DNA of 34,021 nucleotides from Methylococcaceae bacterium (GCA_902810705.1 CADDYU010000033.1:1-34021); one strand, 5' to 3'. Counted from the first letter of the stretch, positions 8,502-16,438 are shown. The notes: generated from the letters alone by a model not told the origin. A program made the numbers and translations.

Positions 8502-8648
8502 CTCAACTAAACCGGTCTTCGGGAAATCCGAGGCGATTCAGCAAGAAAGTAGCCGGATAGCCCGATGGTCAGGGAAAGTCCGACAAATCGACGATGACCA
8601 GCCAAGGCGTCATCAAGATACCCGCCACCATTTCCTGCGTGAGCGAGA

Positions 8649-9254
8649 TCACGACTCCTGCTGGCTAAGGACCTTGGCAGCAGCATCCTCGGCATGCGGA
8701 AAATCAACGCCTACGCTAATGACGAAACTGGAGGCCTCCTCGAAGCTCATGGCCGAGCGCAGGATCTTGGATTCATGGATCATCACGGTGAAGCCGGAGG
8801 TCGGGTTGGGAGAGGTGGGGACGTAGAGCACGTAGAGTTCGCCGACTCGATTAGTGACATAGGCCGGTACCCACACGTCGTCCTTGGGATACTCTACATA
8901 TACCACTTCCCGCTGCTTGTTCTGGCCTCCGCCGGAAAAGATGCCGATCAGCTTCTTGGTGACCCGGTATACGGTGCTGAGCAGCGGCAACTTCTCGACA
9001 TACGACTCCAGCAGGGACATTACATAAGTTTTGCCACTGCGCATCCGGTAGCCGAAATAAGTCAGCGCTCCGACAGTGATGGCGAACAACAAGCCTGTAA
9101 TCAAGTAATTCTCGTAGTAACCGTGGACGCTGAGAAACGCGTCCCGCAGCAGCCGCTCAATGAGCACGACGATCTGCACCACCACCAGAATGGGCACGAT
9201 CGACAGGACCCCTAGCAGGAAGTAGTCCAGGAATTTTCTAATGATCGCTTTCAT
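8649..9254 (-). CDS. DUF502 family membrane protein
   Basis: This intact 201-residue protein has two membrane helices near the N-terminus (FLLGVLSIVPILVVVQIVVL and LITGLLFAITVGALTYFGY) and a soluble C-terminal domain with the family hallmark YVPTSPNPTSGFTVMIHE. DUF502 proteins are widespread in Proteobacteria and plants, are predicted to sit in the membrane, and have no established bacterial function. A second, frameshifted member of the family lies 1.3 kb away in the same orientation, separated by IS3 copy 2. The two are too different to be a recent duplication. Both sit among remains of cation/proton antiporters. Confidence 0.85.
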   Translation of the reverse strand: MKAIIRKFLDYFLLGVLSIVPILVVVQIVVLIERLLRDAFLSVHGYYENYLITGLLFAITVGALTYFGYRMRSGKTYVMSLLESYVEKLPLLSTVYRVTKKLIGIFSGGGQNKQREVVYVEYPKDDVWVPAYVTNRVGELYVLYVPTSPNPTSGFTVMIHESKILRSAMSFEEASSFVISVGVDFPHAEDAAAKVLSQQES

Positions 9255-9305
9255 GTCGTTGCCTTGATTTTTGAAGATTTTTGGGAAGAGCGCGGATAGT
9301 ACATT

Positions 9306-9850
9306 CTAGAAAAGGGGGGCGTTGATCAAAAAGTGCGCCGCGATGCTGCCGAGGTAATCCAGGGTGATGGCCGGGCTCCATTTCAGGTGGATCACGAAGG
9401 TGTAGACCCCCTTGGCCTGCTTTATCAGGGCCACGCCGGCGGCGGGACCGTCCGACAACAGGCTCCCTTCGACGCCCCCAGTGAGCGTCACCGGCAGCCA
9501 TTGGCCGGTGGACATGTCCGGATGCACGAACAGAATCGCGAACATGACCGGAATGTTGGCGACCAGGCCGAGATCACCCTCACTAGGACGTTGGCGGGGG
9601 TGGCGCCGAGTTCACTGTAGAGATAGCCCGATAGGTGCTGCAGATAGCCGATGAAGTTCAGTCCGCCCACGGCAATCACCACGCCATAGAAAAACAGCAA
9701 AGTGTCCCATTCCATGCGGCCGAGGTGATGGAACACATCGAAGCGCAAGCCGCTGGCGGCTCGGCTTCCGCCACCTCCTCGCCGGCCCCGGGATCGATTC
9801 TGATCTCGGGCTCGTCCCGGTGGGTGACGTGGAGGAAATAGCCGAACGAC
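9306..9850 (-). pseudogene. nhaD: NhaD-type Na+/H+ antiporter, C-terminal remnant with frameshifts
   Basis: Read on the minus strand, the first scrap is GYFLHVTHRDEPEIRIDPG (9840-9780). A frameshift leads to DVFHHLGRMEWDTLLFFYGV and GELGATPANVL-like sequence (ELGATPANVLVRVISA). A second shift leads to MFAILFVHPDMSTGQWLPVT, then LTGGVEGSLLSDGPAAGVAL, and the end HFLINAPLF with a TAG at 9306. This order and wording match the last third of NhaD antiporters. The N-terminal two thirds are absent. At least two frameshifts plus 5' truncation make it non-functional. Confidence 0.75.
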
Positions 9851-9949
9851 TGTAGACAGGTCAGGTCCAGCCATTATGCCCACGAATGGGTGATTTGTAT
9901 TTGGAACAACACCGATATTGTCGCGAACGGCGGCATGGATGAAGTCCTA

Positions 9950-10920
9950 CTTAACGTGAGTTCGACGTAAGCTAGATGTTGGAGGCGGTAGTCTGACGGG
10001 AAGAAGACTGGGTTTGTGCCCTGTCGGAGGACCGCTATGAGCATGGATTGGGAACGCCTGTTTTGCGATCTGGATGATTTCTGCCAAGGGTTCGAAGCGG
10101 AGTGGCGGCGCCATCGGGTCGGGGTCGGAGTCAAACAGCGGGTCCGGGATTCGGGGCTGTCGTTGAGCGAGGTGATGACCCTGATCATTGCCTTCCACTT
10201 GGCCCACTTCCGAAACTTCAAGCACTTCTCCACCGATTTCATCGCCCGCTATCACCGCTCTGAGTTTCCCCGCTTGGTGAGCTACTCGCGGTTCATGGAG
10301 TTGGTGCCGGACGCCTTGCTGCGCGTGTTCCTGAATCAACGCCGCGGTCCCGTGACCGGTCTGAGCTTTATCGACGCAACGAGCCTCATGGCCTGTCATC
10401 CCAAACGCGCCCACACCCACCGGGTCCTCGATGAAGGAGCCGCCTGGGGCAAGACTTCCGTGGGGTGGTTCTATGGCGTCAAGTTGCACCTCGTCATCAA
10501 CGACGAGGGCGAATTACGGGCGTTCAAGCTGACCTCGGGGACTATCGATGACCGGATCCCCGTGCCGGGACTCACCCGGTACCTATTCGGCAGCAAGCTT
10601 ATCGGCGATAAGGGGTATATTTCGCAACGACTGTTCGAGGAGTTATTTTTTCCAGCGCGGCGTGGAATTGACCACCCGGCTACGGAAGAACCTGAAGCCC
10701 AGGTTGATGCGCCTCGCCGACAAACTCCTGTTGCGCAAGCGCGGTCATCGAGTGTGTTATCGATCCGCTCAAAAACATTTCGCAGATCGAACATACCCGC
10801 CATCGTAGCCCGGCGAACTTCCTGGTCAACCTGGCCGTCGGCTTGATTGCCTATACCTATCAGCCCAAAAAGCCTTCGCGCCATCTCCGTCCGGAGGGCC
10901 TCAAGCAACTTCCCGTCCTC
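9950..10920 (+). mobile_element. IS982-family insertion sequence, decayed, ends not fully defined
   Basis: The element is recognised from its transposase. A probable left end is the CTTAACGTGAGTTCGACGTA stretch from about 9950. No inverted counterpart is visible downstream, and the transposase frame lacks its expected stop, running into sequence that belongs to a Kef remnant. The right end has therefore probably been lost or badly altered. Boundaries are approximate. Confidence 0.6.
10037..10915 (+). pseudogene. IS982-family transposase with two frameshifts
   Basis: The start is the ATG at 10037 after GGAGG (10026-10030). The first frame has the N-terminal IS982 region (LSLSEVMTLIIAFHLAHFRN), the first catalytic Asp (SFIDATSLMACHPKR), KTSVGWFYGVKLHLVINDEG and the second Asp (SKLIGDKGYIS). 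Near a T6 run at about 10646-10651 the frame changes and continues FFQRGVELTTRLRKNLKPRL. Near 10740 it changes again and reads [20 protein letters not shown], which carries the catalytic Glu, and [20 protein letters not shown]. All family motifs can be followed across three frames, so decay is recent. No stop occurs at the expected length of about 290 residues. Confidence 0.85.
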
Positions 10921-11022
10921 TTGCCGCTGGAACGACTCGGACTTCTTGTATTACCTTTTTACGGCCCAGGCATTGGCAGCCCGATTTTGCCCGGTTTAAG
11001 GAGGGCATCCACCGCGGTTGAA

Positions 11023-11345
11023 TCAAGCGACCGCAGGCAGAAATTGGCCGTAATAGCCTTTCAGCCGCCTGGGCGAGAGCAGGATCGGCAGGGAGCGACG
11101 ATGATCAGGGCCGCGTGGACCTCTTGGCTCAAGATCCCCGATGTTCGGCCGAGTTCGGCAAAGATCAGCCCCACCTCGCCTCGAGAAATCATGGCGATAC
11201 CGACCGAGAAGCACTCGGCCCAAAGAGCGCGCAGCAACAAGGCTCCCAGTAGCTTGCCCAGCACCATGGCGGTGGACAGGCTCCGGGAATGCGACCAGAT
11301 GAAGAGCAAAGACCAGGCGACTTGGGCTCCAGCCAGCCCAGGGTG
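11023..11345 (-). pseudogene. Kef-type (CPA2) antiporter, C-terminal fragment
   Basis: The minus strand reads [20 protein letters not shown], then KLLGALLL and [20 protein letters not shown], the same motif as in the broken antiporter at 5724-6646. A frameshift near 11100 is needed to join ALIIV with [20 protein letters not shown] and the stop at 11023. Only about the last 100 residues of the transport domain are left, with nothing of the N-terminal half. It differs in sequence from the first Kef remnant, so it derives from another gene. Confidence 0.75.
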
Positions 11346-11396
11346 AACGGCCTGGGCTTCCATCAAGCGCTTCGCGCTTCCGTCATCCGATGGCGA

Positions 11397-12722
11397 TCAG
11401 ATGCCGTCCTGCCACTGAATAACGTCTTCCGATTGGGATTGTGCAACGAGGTCGTTTGAGCCTTTGCCTTGCAACAGGACTAAAGGTGCGGCGGCCAAGG
11501 CCATCGGAACCGCAAACCGCCAGACCTGCTGCAGCCAAGCCCGGGAAAAGCCATTGGCGACCGGCCGGGCGATCGCCTCCATCGGGGCGGGGGCACGAGC
11601 GGCCGTTGGTACCTGTTTCCAGGGTTTTCCATCCAGCCAGGTCAAGACTTGGGCCGCTCCCAACAGTAATGCCAGCCCTGCCAGGTTGATCCAGGCGGTC
11701 GTGAAGCCATCCCGGCCGACTTGATCGAGCAGGATGCCGCCAATATAGGACAGCATCGTCCCGAGCAGGAAGAGGGGTAAGGATTGCTGCCCCATCTGCG
11801 CGATCCAGCGCGGCAGGGCCCATTGGAGCCAATCCCGCTTCGGTTCGAACACCCGGACCATCAAATAGGCCAAGGCCAGGAAGTGGAGCCAGCGCAGGAG
11901 GCCCAGATGGTTCTTATCCAGCAGTGGTTCCAAGGCTGCCCGCAATTTACTGAACATCTCCACGCCGAGCAGGGTCGGCTCGTGGGCCAGGGGGATGGCG
12001 AGGGCGACGAAGGCCAAACAGAAGGCGACCAAGCCCCGGTTTGGACCGGGACAGCGCAGCCATCCGGCGCCGAAGGCAAAGCCCGTGAAAAACATGAGCT
12101 GCCAGGCGAAGGGATTGAAATACCAGGAACGATCACTGAGCGGATCGGCCGGCAACTCCCAGTTGAAAAGCCAGGTGCAGGCATACAGCGCAAGGGAGAA
12201 TCCGAGTGCCAGGCCTGGGTGCAACCGCGACCAGCTCCAGACGATGGGCACCCACAGCAGAATCACCAAATACAGGGGCAGGATGTCGAGCATGTTGGGC
12301 ACGTAACGAAGACCGAACAGGGCCGGCAACGTTTCCTGAGTCCGATCAAAGAAAAATTGGATGTTGAGCCGAGTGATATAGTCCGGTTCCGTTGTCCACT
12401 GGTTGGCAATCACGCACACGGTCGCCAGCATAAAGAACAAGGCCAGATGGGCCGTGTAAATTTGCGCACAGCGATAGAGAATCCGCAGCGTTCCCAACCC
12501 GAGGCCCGCATTTTCGAAGCTGCAGCCATAGGCCAGCGCCGCCACGAACCCGGAAAGAAAAACGAAGATCTCGGCGGCATCGCTGAAGCCGAAGCGCGAC
12601 GGGGTGTAAAGCTGCCACTCGTTAAGAGGCATGTGGTTGATGAAGATGATCACGAGGGCCACCCCACGGAAGAAATCCACTTTGGGATTGCGTGACAGGG
12701 CTGGATTGGGTGGAGAATTCAT
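11397..12722 (-). CDS. opgC: OpgC-like multi-pass membrane protein
   Basis: This 441-residue protein begins with a short tail and the motif RNPKVDFFRGVALVIIFINH, followed by ETAD-like SDAAEIFVFLSGFVAALAYG. These are typical of the OpgC_C family, inner-membrane acyltransferase-3-like proteins. Characterised members transfer succinyl groups to osmoregulated periplasmic glucans. About ten hydrophobic segments follow, including YVPNMLDILPLYLVILLWVP with a family-conserved PxxxxLPLY pattern. The length is slightly above the usual 370-400 residues, due to a C-terminal extension. The gene is intact and divergent from the first two-component system, with a 215-bp gap that carries a candidate operator. 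No opgGH genes are in the window, so the acyl acceptor is unknown. Confidence 0.85.
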   Translation of the reverse strand: MNSPPNPALSRNPKVDFFRGVALVIIFINHMPLNEWQLYTPSRFGFSDAAEIFVFLSGFVAALAYGCSFENAGLGLGTLRILYRCAQIYTAHLALFFMLATVCVIANQWTTEPDYITRLNIQFFFDRTQETLPALFGLRYVPNMLDILPLYLVILLWVPIVWSWSRLHPGLALGFSLALYACTWLFNWELPADPLSDRSWYFNPFAWQLMFFTGFAFGAGWLRCPGPNRGLVAFCLAFVALAIPLAHEPTLLGVEMFSKLRAALEPLLDKNHLGLLRWLHFLALAYLMVRVFEPKRDWLQWALPRWIAQMGQQSLPLFLLGTMLSYIGGILLDQVGRDGFTTAWINLAGLALLLGAAQVLTWLDGKPWKQVPTAARAPAPMEAIARPVANGFSRAWLQQVWRFAVPMALAAAPLVLLQGKGSNDLVAQSQSEDVIQWQDGI

Positions 12723-12903
12723 GGCGCTACCTTGTACTGACCGGGGCTGACGGAGAAAGCCATACGGTTGCCGTCAACCCATGGACGAATTCGGCGAATC
12801 CGACGCTCGGCGTGTCGAGGGAACGCCGGTAAAGTACTCTGGCATGTCCGTTTCCGGCGAAATCTCAGATTCCCGATGGATCAAGACATTTTACGGAGAC
12901 AAG

Positions 12904-12920
12904 CTTTCATGAACCTTTCA
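12904..12920 (+). promoter_or_regulatory. Candidate response-regulator operator, CTTTCA-N5-CTTTCA
   Basis: CTTTCATGAACCTTTCA consists of two identical 6-bp half-sites 11 bp apart on one helix face, the usual layout for OmpR/PhoB-family dimers. It ends 17 bp before the response-regulator start at 12938, in the 215-bp gap between opgC and the regulator. The same 17 bases occur, reversed, at 15026-15042 just past the sensor kinase gene. Autoregulation is inferred. The site is close enough to the start that it would lie at or downstream of the transcription start. Confidence 0.5.
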
Positions 12921-12937
12921 AAACCGGAAACCGCCCG

Positions 12938-13612
12938 ATGAAAATCCTGCTCGTTGAAGACGATGAAGCATTGGCGGACGGTCTTTCCCGCAGCCTTTCG
13001 GGTTGGGGTTTCGACATCACCCTGGCGGCGACCGGCGCCTATGCCGACACCGCGCTGCGCACCCAGCTCTTTGATCTGGTCATACTCGATCTTGGGCTGC
13101 CCGATACCGACGGTCGAGAGTTGGTGAGAATGCTCAGGGCCCGGAAATCCACCGTGCCGGTGCTCATTCTGACCGCCCGGGATGGCCTCGACGATCGGGT
13201 CAGCGGCCTGGAACTGGGGGCCGACGATTACATGATCAAGCCTTTTGAATTGCGGGAGCTGGAGGCACGGATCAAGGCGCTGTGGCGGCGCGGCCATGGC
13301 GGTTTTGGGCACGACATCGTCGTCGGCCGGCTGGTATTGGACGTCCGCCACCGCGAGGTGCGGGTGGGCGGCGAACGGATGATGCTGCCGTCCCGCGAAT
13401 ACGGGGTGTTGGAAGCACTGTTGCTGCAGGCTGGCCAAGTGGTCAGCAAGGACCATATTGCCCAGCGATTGGCGGTCCGGTCGGAAGAACTCGCCGACAA
13501 TGCCATCGAGGTGTACGTGCATCGGCTGCGGAAGCGTCTCGATGCCTTGAGCATCCGCATCCGGACCGTCCGTGGACTCGGCTATCTGCTGGAGCACAGC
13601 GCCGATGAATAA
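12938..13612 (+). CDS. OmpR-family response regulator (QseB/TctD-like)
   Basis: This 224-residue protein has an N-terminal receiver domain (acidic pair D8-D9, phosphorylated Asp D51 in LVILDLGLP, T79, K101 in the MIKPFE motif). A C-terminal winged-helix DNA-binding domain runs from about 125 to 220 (LPSREYGVLEALLLQAGQVV, then IEVYVHRLRKRL and RTVRGLGYLLE). It is a cytoplasmic transcription factor phosphorylated by the downstream kinase, whose start overlaps its stop. It resembles the QseB/PmrA/TctD branch, often linked to envelope or transport genes. PepSY-like genes, common partners of such systems, lie just downstream on the other strand. Nothing is missing. Confidence 0.92.
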   Translation: MKILLVEDDEALADGLSRSLSGWGFDITLAATGAYADTALRTQLFDLVILDLGLPDTDGRELVRMLRARKSTVPVLILTARDGLDDRVSGLELGADDYMIKPFELRELEARIKALWRRGHGGFGHDIVVGRLVLDVRHREVRVGGERMMLPSREYGVLEALLLQAGQVVSKDHIAQRLAVRSEELADNAIEVYVHRLRKRLDALSIRIRTVRGLGYLLEHSADE

Positions 13613-14990
13613 GCCTCAGAGCCTTAGGGCCCAACTCGTTCTGCGGCTTACCCTGCCGCTGATCGTCGTCGTCATCCTAGACGCCGCCGTCTCCTATTTT
13701 GTGGCCCTTCATTATGCGGACCTTACCTACGACCGCTGGCTGCTGGATTCCGCCAAGTCCCTGGCGCAGGAGGTCAAGGCGCAGAAGGACAAGGTGACCT
13801 TCGATTTGCCGCCCATCGCTGTGGAGGTGTTCCGCTGGGACGACGTGGACAATACCTTCTTTAAGGTGGAATCGCAGACGGGTGGTCTTATGGCGGGCGA
13901 TAAGTCCCTTCCGACGCCAGCGATCGAGACGATGGTGAGAGATCAGCCAACCTTTTCCGACAGCGAGTTTCAGGGCAGGAAAGTTCGGATCGTCTCGGTC
14001 CTAACGGCGCCGACGGCCACCAGCGAGGAGGTGCAGGTCTCGGTGGCGGAGACTTTGAACAAACGCCGTAGCATGATGAGCGAGATTCTCCTGGCCGTCG
14101 TGCTGCCCCAGCTCCTGCTTGTCTTCATCACGGGCTTTCACATCTGGACGGGCATCAACCGAGGCTTGAGGCCTCTACACGCCCTCGCCTGCCTCATCAG
14201 TCAGCGCTCGGCCCGCGATCTCAACCCGATTCCGGATTCCGGCGTTCCCCTGGAGGTCCGTTCCCTTACCCACACCATCAACGCCCTGTTGCAGAGGCTC
14301 GGCTCTGCCATGACCACGCAGCGTCGCTTCGTCGAAAATGCCGCTCATCAGCTGCGTACGCCCCTGGCGGGGCTCAAGGTGCAGGCCGAGCACGCCATGC
14401 AGGCCGACAATCTGGATGCCATGAAGCCGGCGCTGGCGCACATCAAGAACGCCGCCGACCGGGTCACTCATCTGAGCACCCAATTGATGTCGCTTGCCCG
14501 CTCCGAGTCGGTGATGTACGGCGTGCGGGACTTCAGGATTGTGGACCTGGCCGATATCGCCCGAGACTGCTGCATGGAATGGGTGCCAAAGGCGCTGGAA
14601 CGGAACATGGACCTGGGATTCGAGGCAGAGCCGAAAGCGCTTCGGATCGAAGGCAACGAGACCCTGCTGCGTGAACTGCTGGCCAACCTCCTCGACAATG
14701 CGATCGGCTACGGCAACGCCGGAGGACAGATCGCCGTGAAAATAGAGGCCAAACCGGAAGCGATGTTGATCGTCGAGGACAGCGGCCCGGGCATCGAGCC
14801 AAATGAGGTGGAGAAGGTCTTTGAACGCTTTTACCGCGTCCCCGGCAGCCCTGGCCAGGGTTGCGGACTAGGCCTGGCAATCGTCAAGGAAATCGCGGAT
14901 CTGCATGGCGCCAGGGTTCGTATCGGCCCTAGGTCGTTCGACTGCGGTACCCGCCTAGAGATCGTCTTCAAAGGTTCCCCGCGAAACTGA
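13605..14990 (+). CDS. Sensor histidine kinase (QseC/TctE-like)
   Basis: The ATG at 13605 overlaps the end of the response-regulator gene (ATGAATAA), so the two are translationally coupled. The frame extends further upstream but that part lies within the regulator. The 461-residue protein has one helix at about 12-34, a periplasmic sensing part at about 35-157 (2CSK_N-like), and a second helix at 160-180. The HisKA domain has the phospho-acceptor H248 in ENAAHQLRTPLAGL. The ATPase domain has N-box NLLDNAIGY, G1 VEDSGPGIEP, F-box VFERFYR and G2 GCGLGLAIVKE. It is an inner-membrane kinase. The signal is unknown; the nearby PepSY-like proteins and EamA transporter are the only local hints. Confidence 0.93.
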   Translation: MNKPQSLRAQLVLRLTLPLIVVVILDAAVSYFVALHYADLTYDRWLLDSAKSLAQEVKAQKDKVTFDLPPIAVEVFRWDDVDNTFFKVESQTGGLMAGDKSLPTPAIETMVRDQPTFSDSEFQGRKVRIVSVLTAPTATSEEVQVSVAETLNKRRSMMSEILLAVVLPQLLLVFITGFHIWTGINRGLRPLHALACLISQRSARDLNPIPDSGVPLEVRSLTHTINALLQRLGSAMTTQRRFVENAAHQLRTPLAGLKVQAEHAMQADNLDAMKPALAHIKNAADRVTHLSTQLMSLARSESVMYGVRDFRIVDLADIARDCCMEWVPKALERNMDLGFEAEPKALRIEGNETLLRELLANLLDNAIGYGNAGGQIAVKIEAKPEAMLIVEDSGPGIEPNEVEKVFERFYRVPGSPGQGCGLGLAIVKEIADLHGARVRIGPRSFDCGTRLEIVFKGSPRN

Positions 14991-15025
14991 AACCGGTCCA
15001 GCAGTGCCGGGCTTAAATGTGCCCC

Positions 15026-15042
15026 TGAAAGGTTCATGAAAG
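15026..15042 (-). promoter_or_regulatory. Second exact copy of the 17-bp operator-like repeat
   Basis: The minus strand reads CTTTCATGAACCTTTCA, identical to 12904-12920. Including the flanking CAA, 19 of 20 bases match. It lies 35 bp after the sensor kinase stop and overlaps the stop codon of the shortened EamA gene (TCATGA contains the TGA). No gene starts next to it on either strand, so it looks like an orphan site left by rearrangement, or a site that brackets the system. Confidence 0.45.
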
Positions 15043-15726
15043 TTTGAAGGAATAGGAGGGGATGCGTTCGAATACCCTCAAAATCCCGTGCCCGATTATT
15101 ACCGCCCCCAGCGAGAAGGCAAGCGCCAAGTTCACGCTGCCTGCCAACAGGCCTTTGATCGCCGCAATCCAGGTCGCGTCCGCCAGCGATACCTTGCGGG
15201 TCAGGTTGTTGTCGATGCCCCACGCGAGACAGGCGCCGACGATGGCCAATGCTGGCCACGCGCCGGAAAACCGGGCTTCCCCCGTCCAGCTGAGCACGAC
15301 CGCGCCAGCCATAATGGCGAGCATCCCCAAGCCGATACGCCGATCGAAGTTTTCCCGGAATGCGAACCACGCCAGCAACGCGGTGAACACGCTCTCGGCG
15401 TTGAGCAGCAGCGACACGCCTGACGCCGGCATGCGGGTAAGCCCGAACGTCAACGGCACCGGGCCGACCATGCCGCCGGCGACAATCGCCCCCGCCAGCC
15501 ATGGCCATTCGCCGGCCGGCAATTTAACCGGCCGCGTCTTGCGCGCCAGGCGGTACAGGGAAAGGCCAGCGCCGGAGCCGAGGTAAAGCAGCCCGGCCAG
15601 CATCCAGGGATCGACGCTCGACAGCAGCCACTTGGCGAGCGGCGTGCCGCCGCCAAATGACAATGCCGCGCCGAGAGCCGCCCCTACGCCATGATGGTCC
15701 AGTCCATGTTTCCAATGTGGCTTCAT
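15034..15726 (-). CDS. EamA/DMT-family transporter, C-terminally shortened
   Basis: The start is taken as the ATG at 15726 (MKPHWKHGLDHHGVGAALGA). An upstream in-frame start at 15768 would add a charged, unlikely tail. The 230 residues form about seven hydrophobic segments with EamA features (GAALSFGGGTPLAKWLL, GPVPLTFGLTRMPASGVSLL with NAESVFTALLAW, then GACLAWGIDNNLTRKVSLAD). Family members usually have ten helices and about 290-300 residues. Here the last two to three helices are missing and the chain ends HGILRVFERIPSYSFKLS, which is unlike a transporter tail. The final codons coincide with the operator-like repeat, so the gene was probably cut by a rearrangement and may be inactive. The substrate is unknown. 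Confidence 0.75.
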   Translation of the reverse strand: MKPHWKHGLDHHGVGAALGAALSFGGGTPLAKWLLSSVDPWMLAGLLYLGSGAGLSLYRLARKTRPVKLPAGEWPWLAGAIVAGGMVGPVPLTFGLTRMPASGVSLLLNAESVFTALLAWFAFRENFDRRIGLGMLAIMAGAVVLSWTGEARFSGAWPALAIVGACLAWGIDNNLTRKVSLADATWIAAIKGLLAGSVNLALAFSLGAVIIGHGILRVFERIPSYSFKLS

Positions 15727-15799
15727 AGGCCGCTTCTTGCTCCGCTCGCGGTGAGGGGGCGTAGCCAAGCCTCTTTGGGGAGCTCGTACCCCGTAAGAC

Positions 15800-15991
15800 T
15801 TACTCTCGCTCGGTTTTCAGGATTTTTCCGCTGCTGTCCAATTCAAGCTCGAGTTCCTTTCCTTCCGATTTGATCTCCACCTCATACCCGGTGATCGTGC
15901 CATCGGGTTTCATCACTTTCTCGGCTTCCTTGATCTTGCCCTTGGGATGCGCCTTCATGACAGCTTGGCTAACGGGCTCAGGCAGCGTCAT
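15800..15991 (-). pseudogene. PepSY-like module 2, cut off from its N-terminal partner by a TAA
   Basis: This 63-residue frame (MTLPEPVSQAVMKAHPKGKI, then YEVEIKSEGKELELELDSSG) is a PepSY-like/DUF2874 repeat that matches the preceding gene's domain strand for strand. It has no signal peptide of its own. It lies in the same frame as the upstream module, separated only by TAA and three codons (KEE-stop-IDA-MTLP), which suggests one two-repeat secreted protein split by a nonsense mutation. If it is translated separately it would stay in the cytoplasm. A weak restart at the ATG at 15991 is possible, but no good ribosome binding site is seen. Confidence 0.6.
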
Positions 15992-16000
15992 GGCATCGAT

Positions 16001-16270
16001 TTATTCTTCCTTCTGAACCAGCGAGCCCTCGGCGTTATACATGACCTCATATTCCTTGCCATCTTCCTTATATTCCACCTCATAGGCCGCCTTGCCCTCA
16101 AACATTTCTTTCTCGAACTCCACCCCTTTGGCATTCGGATAGGCCTTTTCAAAGGCTTCGAGGACCGCCTTTGGCACCTGATGTTTAGTCAATTCTTTCT
16201 CGCCGGCATTCGCCTCACCAAGCATCACCGACGCGGCCAGCGCCGCCGTCATTAAAAGTTGGTTTTTCAT
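16001..16270 (-). CDS. Secreted PepSY-like domain protein (module 1)
   Basis: The start is the ATG at 16270, preceded on the minus strand by GGAGG six bases upstream; the longer frame to 16483 has no such signal. The 89-residue protein has a signal peptide (MKNQLLMTAALAASVMLGEA NAG) and one PepSY-like repeat (VPKAVLEAFEKAYPNAKGVE, then YEVEYKEDGKEYEVMYNAEG). Such periplasmic proteins often accompany QseBC/TctDE-type two-component systems and are thought to modulate them or to inhibit proteases. It ends at TAA (16001-16003), directly followed in frame by a second module. It is divergent from the chromate operon, sharing a 168-bp promoter region. Confidence 0.8.
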   Translation of the reverse strand: MKNQLLMTAALAASVMLGEANAGEKELTKHQVPKAVLEAFEKAYPNAKGVEFEKEMFEGKAAYEVEYKEDGKEYEVMYNAEGSLVQKEE

Positions 16271-16374
16271 AAATCCTCCGTTGCCGGAACTGAATAGGCA
16301 CTGCTTAAAATCTGTCGATCCATTTGTCCTTCGGGGACCGGGAGATCGAAGAAACCGCCATGAATAAATTTCCG

Positions 16375-16415
16375 TTGACTCTTGTCTATCCTTAGACTGT
16401 ACGATATTTAACAGT
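16375..16415 (+). promoter_or_regulatory. Possible chrB promoter with overlapping inverted repeat
   Basis: TTGACT (16375-16380) and TACGAT (16400-16405) make a weak sigma-70-type pair, with a spacer of 19 bp, longer than ideal. The inverted repeat ACTGT (16396-16400) and ACAGT (16411-16415), 10 bp apart, overlaps the -10 region and could be an operator, for instance for ChrB itself. The chrB start is at 16439. This is pattern matching only. Confidence 0.3.
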
Positions 16416-16438
16416 TCCGTAGCATAAGAACTAATCCA

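Larger units (their letters stand above)
7417..8540 (+). mobile_element. IS3-family insertion sequence (copy 2), internally deleted
   Basis: The left end starts TGAGTCGTCCCGGCTTTCCC at 7417. The right end, read from 8540 on the minus strand, starts TGAATCGCCTCGGATTTCCC. About 19 of the first 25 bases match, and AGTTGAG recurs further in on both sides. No convincing target duplication flanks it (AAG against GCA). At 1124 bp it is shorter than normal IS3 elements because most of orfA is absent, and orfB has at least two frameshifts. It is therefore an immobile relic, and differs from copies 1 and 3. Confidence 0.8.

Noticed and set aside
8541-8648. Possible membrane-protein scrap on the minus strand (VVISLTQEMVAGILMTPWLV)
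   Set aside because: One hydrophobic run of about 28 residues broken by a stop; no family could be assigned.
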